From: Pseudomonas sp. GD04091
GTDB lineage: Bacteria > Pseudomonadota > Gammaproteobacteria > Pseudomonadales > Pseudomonadaceae
DNA: 64,000 bases
Direction: 5' to 3'
NCBI RefSeq assembly: GCF_029836165.1
Contig: NZ_JAOEBG010000009.1
Coordinates: forward strand, 1-64,000
The notes below the pieces were generated by a model. The model made no database searches and was not told where the DNA came from. It saw nothing but the letters and a program-made list of their open reading frames with translations. The position numbers and the translations under genes were made by a program. Shown here piece after piece: positions 58,705 to 64,000 of the stretch (position 1 is the first letter of the stretch; each line of letters opens with the position of its first letter).

Positions 58705-59919
58705 TTAGTGGGCGGCCCACTCGATCTTGGAGATGTCGACGCCGTCTTTGTACATGTCCCACAGCGGCGAAAGTTCACGCAGCTTGTTGACGGCCTCGCA
58801 GACCTTCTGCGCGGCGTAGTCGACTTCTTCTTCGGTGGTGAAGCGGCCGAAGGAGAAGCGGATCGAGCTGTGCGCCAGCTCGTCGTTGCGGCCCAGGGCG
58901 CGCAGGACGTAGGACGGCTCGAGCGAAGCGGAGGTGCACGCCGAACCGGACGAAACGGCGATGTCCTTCAGGGACATCAGCAGCGACTCGCCTTCGACGT
59001 AGTTGAAGCTCAGGTTCAGGTTGTGCGGCACGCGGGCAGTCTGGCTGCCGTTGACGTACAGCTCTTCCAGGCCAGAGACCTGCTTGAAGAAGCGGTCGCT
59101 CAGGGCCTTGATGCGAGTGTTCTCGGCTGCCATTTCCTGCTTGGCGATGGCGAAGGCCTCGCCCATGCCGACGATCTGGTGGGTCGGCAGAGTGCCCGAA
59201 CGCATGCCGCGCTCGTGGCCGCCGCCGTGGATGATGGCTTCCAGGCGCACGCGCGGCTTGCGGCTGACGTACAGCGCACCGATGCCTTTCGGGCCGTAGA
59301 CCTTGTGCGCGGAGAACGACATCAGGTCGACCTTGAGCTTCTGCACGTCGATCTCGACCTTGCCGGCCGACTGGGCCGCGTCGACATGGAACAGCACGCC
59401 GCGCGAACGGGTCAGCTCACCGATGGCGGCGATGTCGTTGATCGAGCCGACTTCGTTGTTCACGTGCATCAGCGATACCAGGATGGTGTCGTCGCGCAGA
59501 ACGGCCTCGACCATGGCCGGGGTGACGATACCGTCTTCGCCCGGCTCGAGGTAGGTCACTTCGAAACCTTCACGCTCAAGCTGGCGAGCGGTGTCCAGGA
59601 CCGCCTTGTGCTCGATCTTGGAGGTGATGATGTGCTTGCCCTTGGTCTGATAGAAGTGCGCGACACCCTTCAGCGCCAGGTTGTCGGACTCGGTGGCACC
59701 GCTGGTCCAGACGATCTCGCGCGGGTCGGCGTTGATCAGCTCGGCAACCTGACGGCGGCCATTCTCGACTGCCTCTTCGGCCTTCCAGCCAAACACGTGG
59801 GAACGCGAGGCCGGGTTACCGAAGTTCCCGTCGACCAGCAGGCATTCGGCCATCTTCTGGGCGACACGGGGATCGACCGGGGTGGTCGCGGAGTAATCGA
59901 GGTAGATCGGCAACTTCAT
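58705..59919 (-). CDS. iscS: Cysteine desulfurase IscS
   Basis: The 404-residue PLP enzyme takes sulfur from cysteine. The PLP lysine is in [12 protein letters not shown] and the catalytic cysteine in [15 protein letters not shown] (C328 in E. coli numbering). The length equals that of E. coli IscS. It supplies sulfur for Fe-S clusters, tRNA thiolation and other pathways. Confidence 0.99.
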   Translation of the reverse strand: MKLPIYLDYSATTPVDPRVAQKMAECLLVDGNFGNPASRSHVFGWKAEEAVENGRRQVAELINADPREIVWTSGATESDNLALKGVAHFYQTKGKHIITSKIEHKAVLDTARQLEREGFEVTYLEPGEDGIVTPAMVEAVLRDDTILVSLMHVNNEVGSINDIAAIGELTRSRGVLFHVDAAQSAGKVEIDVQKLKVDLMSFSAHKVYGPKGIGALYVSRKPRVRLEAIIHGGGHERGMRSGTLPTHQIVGMGEAFAIAKQEMAAENTRIKALSDRFFKQVSGLEELYVNGSQTARVPHNLNLSFNYVEGESLLMSLKDIAVSSGSACTSASLEPSYVLRALGRNDELAHSSIRFSFGRFTTEEEVDYAAQKVCEAVNKLRELSPLWDMYKDGVDISKIEWAAH

Positions 59920-59963
59920 TGAGTATCTCCTATCAGGCGTTGGCGTCGCTCATCACTGCTAGT

Positions 59964-60455
59964 TCAGTCGACGGCGGACGTCTCAATCTTGTCCAGCTGG
60001 GCGGTTCGGCCCGCGACACGGCGCAGGTCCTGACGCTGGGCGACTTCCTGCACTTCACGGCGCATGACGAGGTCGGCCAGGCTGATGCCGCTGAGGAATT
60101 CATGGATCTGCTGGCTCAGGTCGCACCACAGGTGGTGAGTCAGGCAGGTATCACCGGCATGGCAGTCCCCCAGGCCCTGGCAACGGGTCGCATCGACCGA
60201 TTCGTTGACCGCATCGATGACCTGGGCCACCTGGATGGTTTCCATGCCGCGCGACAGCTGGTAGCCGCCGCCCGGGCCGCGAACGCTGGAAACCAGGCTG
60301 CTGCGGCGCAGCTTGGCGAACAGCTGCTCCAGATAAGAGAGGGAAATGCCCTGGCGCTCGGAAATATCGGCCAGAGACACCGGCCCATGCTGCGCGTGCA
60401 ACGCCAGGTCGAGCATGGCGGTCACGGCGTATCGGCCTTTGGTAGTCAGTCGCAT
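59964..60455 (-). CDS. iscR: Fe-S cluster regulator IscR
   Basis: The 163-residue Rrf2-family regulator has a winged helix ([20 protein letters not shown]) and cluster ligands in the spacing C-x5-C-x5-C, with a nearby His ([18 protein letters not shown]). [2Fe-2S]-IscR represses the isc operon; it is the first gene of that operon. Two IscR sites lie upstream. Confidence 0.98.
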   Translation of the reverse strand: MRLTTKGRYAVTAMLDLALHAQHGPVSLADISERQGISLSYLEQLFAKLRRSSLVSSVRGPGGGYQLSRGMETIQVAQVIDAVNESVDATRCQGLGDCHAGDTCLTHHLWCDLSQQIHEFLSGISLADLVMRREVQEVAQRQDLRRVAGRTAQLDKIETSAVD

Positions 60456-60492
60456 GGCGTATGGGTACCACGGGAGTTACAGGATGTGTGCG

Positions 60493-60550
60493 AGTATGCG
60501 ATTCCCGAGCATTTAAGTCAACTATTAGACCTAGTGCTTTAGTCGGGTAT
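60493..60550 (-). promoter_or_regulatory. isc promoter with two adjacent IscR type-1 sites
   Basis: On the leftward strand the -35 box TTGACT (60516-60521) and -10 box CATACT (60493-60498) are 17 bases apart. Two 25-base matches to the IscR type-1 pattern (ATA...GACT...AGTC...TAT) lie at 60501-60525, over the -35, and at 60526-60550, directly adjacent. The promoter drives iscR, whose ATG is at 60455. Confidence 0.8.
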
Positions 60551-60623
60551 GCATGCGGGAGGCGGGCGCGAGTGTAGCAGACAAGGGGCGCGAGCACACG
60601 CCCCTTGTATCGGGCCGGCGGAA

Positions 60624-61400
60624 TCAATGCGACCGAGTGTCGCCCTGCTTCGCTTCGGCGAAGTCATCGGCGGGCAATGCGGGCAGCTCCTTGGCGCAGT
60701 AATCGCTCCCCATCCTGGTCAGCGCGCCACACATGCCCTCCAGGCGCTCGTCGACAGCCTGCAGGTGATCGAGCATCTGGTCGATGGCGCGAGCCACCGG
60801 ATCGGGCATGTCGCCGCTGACGCCGTAGGCGTCGAAGCCGATCTTCTCGGCCATGGCCTTACGCCTGGCCTCGACGGCGTCGTCCTCGATCTTGACGATG
60901 ATCCGCCCCGGGATGCCCACCGCGGTCGCACCGGCCGGCACGGGCTTGGTGACCACGGCGTTGGAACCGATCTTGGCCCCGGCGCCGACGGTGAACGGGC
61001 CCAGCACCTTGGCGCCGGCACCGACCACCACGCCGTTTTCCAGGGTCGGGTGTCGCTTGCCCTTGTTCCAGCTGGTGCCGCCGAGGGTCACGCCCTGGTA
61101 GAGCGTGACATCGTCACCGATCTCGGCGGTCTCGCCAATGACGATGCCCATGCCGTGGTCGATGAAGAAGCGCCGACCGATCGTGGCCCCCGGATGAATC
61201 TCGATACCGGTCATCCAGCGCCCGAAGTTGGACACCAGCCGCGCCAGCCACTTGAAGTCACGAACCCACAGGGCATGCCCGAGGCGATGCAGCCAGATGG
61301 CATGCATGCCCGGGTAGCAGGTCAGCACTTCAAAGGCGTTGCGCGCCGCCGGGTCACGATGGAATACGCTCTGGATATCTTCACGCAGACGCTCGAACAT
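60624..61400 (-). CDS. cysE: Serine O-acetyltransferase CysE
   Basis: The 258-residue enzyme acetylates serine in cysteine synthesis. The N-terminal helical part is followed by left-handed beta-helix hexapeptide repeats ([20 protein letters not shown] and [20 protein letters not shown]). It lies between iscR and trmJ on the same strand; cysteine supplied by this pathway is the sulfur donor used by IscS. Confidence 0.95.
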   Translation of the reverse strand: MFERLREDIQSVFHRDPAARNAFEVLTCYPGMHAIWLHRLGHALWVRDFKWLARLVSNFGRWMTGIEIHPGATIGRRFFIDHGMGIVIGETAEIGDDVTLYQGVTLGGTSWNKGKRHPTLENGVVVGAGAKVLGPFTVGAGAKIGSNAVVTKPVPAGATAVGIPGRIIVKIEDDAVEARRKAMAEKIGFDAYGVSGDMPDPVARAIDQMLDHLQAVDERLEGMCGALTRMGSDYCAKELPALPADDFAEAKQGDTRSH

Positions 61401-61403
61401 CTT

Positions 61404-62174
61404 TCAGTCCTTCCGTTTATGCGGCTCGCCCCGTGCGACTTTCTGGGTCTCGGTGAGGATGCCGCGCAAAATGCTCATTTCCGAACGATTGACCGCGCTG
61501 CGCCCGTAGAGCCGGCGCAGGCGCGGCATCAGGTGCTTGGGCTTTTCCGGGTCGAGGAAGCCGATGTCCACCAGGGTTTTCTCCAGGTGTTCGTAGAACA
61601 GCTCCATTTCGTCCATGGTCGCCAGCTCGTTGCTGCGCAGCGAGTTGGCATCGAACTTCTCGACTTTCGATGGCGCGCCTTCGGCTGCCAGCCAGGCCAT
61701 GCGCACCTCATAGGAGAGCACCTGGACTGCGGCGGCGAGATTCAGCGAGCTGAAGTCGGGGTTCGAGGGAATGTGCACATGGAAGTGACATCGCTGCAGT
61801 TCTTCGTTGGTCAGCCCGGCGTGCTCGCGCCCGAACACCAGGGCGATCTCTTCGCCACCACGAGCATGCGCCTCGGCCTTGGCGCCGCATTCGCGCGGGT
61901 CGATCAGCGGCCAGGGGATGCTGCGCTCGCGGGCACTGGTGCCCATGACCAGGCTGCAGCCCACCAGCGCGTCTTCAAGGCTCTCGACCACCTGGGCATT
62001 GGCCAGGATGTCGTCGGCCCCCGAGGCTCGCGCGGTGGCGTCAGCGGACGGGAACTCTTTTGGCTGCACCAGCACCAGGCGCGACAGGCCCATGTTTTTC
62101 ATGGCACGCGCAGCGCCGCCGATATTGCCGGGGTGGCTGGTATTGACCAGAACAACACGAATATTCTGCAACAA
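61404..62174 (-). CDS. trmJ: tRNA (cytidine/uridine-2'-O-)-methyltransferase TrmJ
   Basis: The SPOUT methyltransferase is about 256 residues if it starts at the TTG at 62174, giving the N-terminus (M)LQNIRVVLVNTSHPGNIGGA that I recall for this family; an ATG at 62252 would add 26 weakly conserved residues. Knot motifs are LVFGREHAGLTNEELQRC and IPSNPDFSSLNLAAAVQVL. It methylates position 32 of several tRNAs. The start is the uncertain part, because two TTG codons occur in tandem. Confidence 0.9.
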   Translation of the reverse strand: MLQNIRVVLVNTSHPGNIGGAARAMKNMGLSRLVLVQPKEFPSADATARASGADDILANAQVVESLEDALVGCSLVMGTSARERSIPWPLIDPRECGAKAEAHARGGEEIALVFGREHAGLTNEELQRCHFHVHIPSNPDFSSLNLAAAVQVLSYEVRMAWLAAEGAPSKVEKFDANSLRSNELATMDEMELFYEHLEKTLVDIGFLDPEKPKHLMPRLRRLYGRSAVNRSEMSILRGILTETQKVARGEPHKRKD

Positions 62175-62325
62175 GGTGTTGAGCTCACGGAGTAGAGATA
62201 AAGGGGCAAACGATCTTACAGAAGCGACGGACGTAACGCCACGAATGCGCATCTGACCCTTCTGCCGTCGTGGAATTCTGATAGACTATGCGGCTTTCCT
62301 CTTTAACATCCCAGGTGAAACGCCC

Positions 62326-63144
62326 ATGCAGCCTATGCTGAATATCGCCCTGCGCGCCGCTCGCAGCGCCAGTGAACTGATTTTCCGCTCCATCGAACGC
62401 CTGGATAGCATCAAAGTCGACGAGAAAGGCGCCCAGGACTACGTGTCCGAGGTCGACCGCGCCGCCGAGAAGGTCATCGTCGATGCCCTGCGCAAGGCCT
62501 ACCCGAACCACTCGATCCAAGGTGAAGAGACCGGCCTGCACGCCGGCACCGGTGAAGAAGGCAAGGACTACCTGTGGATCATCGATCCGCTGGACGGCAC
62601 CACCAACTTCCTGCGTGGCGTTCCACACTTTGCGGTCAGCATCGCCTGCAAATACCGCGGCCGCCTCGAGCACGCCGTGATCGTCGACCCGGTTCGCCAG
62701 GAAGAATTCACCGCCAGCCGTGGCCGTGGCGCCCAGCTCAACGGCCGCCGCATCCGCGTCAGCTCGCGGACCAGCCTGGACGGCGCCCTGCTCGGCACCG
62801 GCTTCCCGTTCCGTGACAGCCAGATGGCCGACCTGGACAACTACCTGGGCATGTTCCGCGCGCTGACCGGCCAGACCGCCGGCATCCGCCGCGCCGGCTC
62901 CGCCAGCCTGGACCTGGCCTACGTGGCCGCCGGCCGCTTCGACGCCTTCTGGGAGTCGGGCCTGTCCGAGTGGGACATGGCCGCGGGCGTGCTGCTGATC
63001 CAGGAAGCCGGTGGGCTGGTGAGCGACTTCAACGGTGGCCACGACTTCCTCGAGAAGGGCCACATCGTCGCCGGTAACATCAAGTGCTTCAAGGCCGTGC
63101 TGACCGCCATCCAGCCGCACCTGCCGGAACACATGAAGCGCTGA
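62326..63144 (+). CDS. suhB: Inositol-1-monophosphatase SuhB
   Basis: The 272-residue Mg-dependent phosphatase has GEETG, the metal motif IDPLDGTTNFLRG and WDMAAGVLLIQEAGG. Besides phosphatase activity, SuhB takes part in rRNA antitermination and affects virulence control in P. aeruginosa. It is divergent from trmJ over a short region and ends at a strong bidirectional terminator. Confidence 0.96.
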   Translation: MQPMLNIALRAARSASELIFRSIERLDSIKVDEKGAQDYVSEVDRAAEKVIVDALRKAYPNHSIQGEETGLHAGTGEEGKDYLWIIDPLDGTTNFLRGVPHFAVSIACKYRGRLEHAVIVDPVRQEEFTASRGRGAQLNGRRIRVSSRTSLDGALLGTGFPFRDSQMADLDNYLGMFRALTGQTAGIRRAGSASLDLAYVAAGRFDAFWESGLSEWDMAAGVLLIQEAGGLVSDFNGGHDFLEKGHIVAGNIKCFKAVLTAIQPHLPEHMKR

Positions 63145-63157
63145 CCGCCGACTGTAT

Positions 63158-63200
63158 CGAGCATAAAAAAAGCACCCCTAGGGTGCTTTTTTTATGCTCG
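63158..63200. terminator. Bidirectional terminator with perfect 20-bp arms
   Basis: Arms 63158-63177 and 63181-63200 are exact complements around a 3-base loop. Each contains a run of seven A or seven T, so the element can end both suhB and the convergent glycine-zipper gene. Confidence 0.95.
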
Positions 63201-63218
63201 GCGAAAGGCGCCGGGCGC

Positions 63219-63767
63219 TCACTGCCCTGGCTGATTCTGGCTCAGGATCAACTTGCCGTTCTTGTCCAACGGAATGGTCGAGCCCGGCTCGTGGTCCATC
63301 TTCACCTTGCCCACCTGGTCACCGATGGAATAGGTCACGTTGTACCCCACCACCTTCTCGCTCAGGTCGTTGACCGTGTTGCAGCGCGTCTGCGTGGTGG
63401 TGTAGGTGTCACGTTCCTGCATGTACTCCTGGGCCTTGTTGCCCGCATAGCCACCACCCACCGCACCGGCCACGGTGGCGATCTTCTTGCCGGTACCGCC
63501 ACCGACCTGGTTGCCCAGCAAGCCACCCGCCAAGGCACCCACCACCGTACCGGCGATCTGGTGCTGGTCCTTCACTGGCGCCTGACGCGTCACGGTGACA
63601 TCCTTGCAGACCTCGCGCGGTGTCTTCACCTGCTGCTTGATCGGCTGCACGTCGGTGACCTGGGCGTACTCAGGCCCCTTGTTCACCAAGCTGTAGGTCG
63701 CCACAGCACCTCCGGCAGTCACACCGACAGCACCCAGAACCGCACCCACCAGCATTGATTTGTTCAC
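63219..63767 (-). CDS. Glycine-zipper 2TM-type envelope protein
   Basis: The 182-residue protein begins MNKSMLVGAVLGAVGVTAGG and has a single N-terminal hydrophobic segment. Near residues 70-110 it holds a glycine-zipper pair (GTVVGALAGGLLGNQVGGGT and AGAVGGGYAGNKAQEYM), as in the rickettsial 17-kDa antigen family and SlyB. There is no lipobox cysteine. The C-terminal part contains a single Cys within TQTRCNTVND. It is probably anchored in the envelope; the function is unknown. Confidence 0.85.
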   Translation of the reverse strand: MNKSMLVGAVLGAVGVTAGGAVATYSLVNKGPEYAQVTDVQPIKQQVKTPREVCKDVTVTRQAPVKDQHQIAGTVVGALAGGLLGNQVGGGTGKKIATVAGAVGGGYAGNKAQEYMQERDTYTTTQTRCNTVNDLSEKVVGYNVTYSIGDQVGKVKMDHEPGSTIPLDKNGKLILSQNQPGQ

Positions 63768-63824
63768 GTGAACCTCCTAGTCGTACCCGCGGGATCTTTG
63801 CCCGCCTTCTCCCTGCCTTGGAGC

Positions 63825-63856
63825 AAAAAAAAAGGCGCGAGTTCAATACTCGCGCC
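63825..63856 (-). terminator. Terminator of secF (leftward)
   Basis: Arms 63834-63842 and 63848-63856 pair perfectly with a 5-base loop. On the leftward strand a run of nine T follows (63833 down to 63825). Confidence 0.93.
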
Positions 63857-63889
63857 TCTCTTTAACGCCAAATGGCGTAGGACGATTCC

Positions 63890-64000
63890 TTAAGGACGGT
63901 CGTCCACACCCTCGTTCTTGACCGGCGGAATCAGGTCTTCGCTGCTCAGGTTCAGCCAGATCAGCACCACGTTGGCGATATAGATCGACGAGTAGGTACC
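63890..64000 (-). CDS. secF: Protein translocase subunit SecF, C-terminal end (partial)
   Basis: The leftward frame from the window edge encodes the last 36 residues, GTYSSIYIANVVLIWLNLSS then EDLIPPVKNEGVDDRP, and ends at TAA 63890-63892. GTYSSIYIA and the following hydrophobic strand are the hallmark of the SecF C-terminus. The rest of the gene lies beyond the right edge. Confidence 0.9.
   Translation of the reverse strand, partial: GTYSSIYIANVVLIWLNLSSEDLIPPVKNEGVDDRP

Noticed and set aside
61404..62252. Longer trmJ reading from ATG 62252
   Set aside because: The extra N-terminal residues do not match the family start; the TTG at 62174 gives the expected N-terminus.

Overview
The window is high-GC Pseudomonas chromosome, most likely a member of the P. 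putida group. The evidence is gene content and order: roxSR, a dppA/opdP/dppBCDF block, piuC-piuA-piuB next to a Sel1 protein, speC, an intact der-bamB-yfgM-hisS-ispG-rodZ-pilF-rlmN-ndk-isc-cysE-trmJ/suhB-secF run, and many short palindromic REP elements carrying the core GGGAGCGGxxTTGC typical of this group. I see no rRNA, tRNA, CRISPR, prophage or insertion sequence.

Layout. 1-2700: a leftward AEC transporter and an AroP-type aromatic amino acid permease. 2700-4650: a rightward two-gene unit behind a strong promoter whose start region is covered by a near-perfect LexA operator; the first gene has the zinc-ligand pattern of phospholipase C/S1-P1 proteins and the second is a 62-residue unknown. 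4767-6583: the redox two-component system RoxS/RoxR, leftward, then a SIMPL-domain periplasmic protein. 7800-18430: a dipeptide uptake block with three DppA-type binding proteins, an OprD-family porin and DppBCDF; each gene upstream of dppB is followed by a stem-loop, while dppBCDF is tightly packed. 18540-18614: a 24-residue membrane peptide. 18789-22577: an AraC regulator, an FAD amine oxidoreductase, a cupin and a PotF/SpuD-type polyamine-binding protein. 22765-24348: prfC. 24690-28343: an OpuC/Yeh-type osmoprotectant ABC transporter preceded by a long leader rich in stem-loops. 28500-32494: fecA-fecR-fecI. 32627-36460: speC with its own promoter and terminator, flanked by three or four unrecognised genes, part of which is AT-richer than the rest. 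36574-43230: the Sel1/piuC/piuA/piuB iron-siderophore cluster. 43388-45315: an omega-amidase/aminotransferase pair likely acting in methionine and glutamine keto-acid recycling. 45612-63000: leftward housekeeping genes, ending in the complete isc Fe-S cluster operon behind tandem IscR sites. 62326-64000: suhB, a glycine-zipper envelope protein and the 3' end of secF.

Themes are nutrient uptake (peptides, polyamines, osmoprotectants, aromatic amino acids), iron acquisition (fec, piu) and Fe-S assembly. Seven REP-type inverted repeats sit at gene ends, several between convergent genes. The least expected signals are the SOS-type operator on the phospholipase-like gene, the structured leader of the osmoprotectant operon, the hairpin punctuation of the dpp block and the gene-conversion-like identity between two dppA copies.
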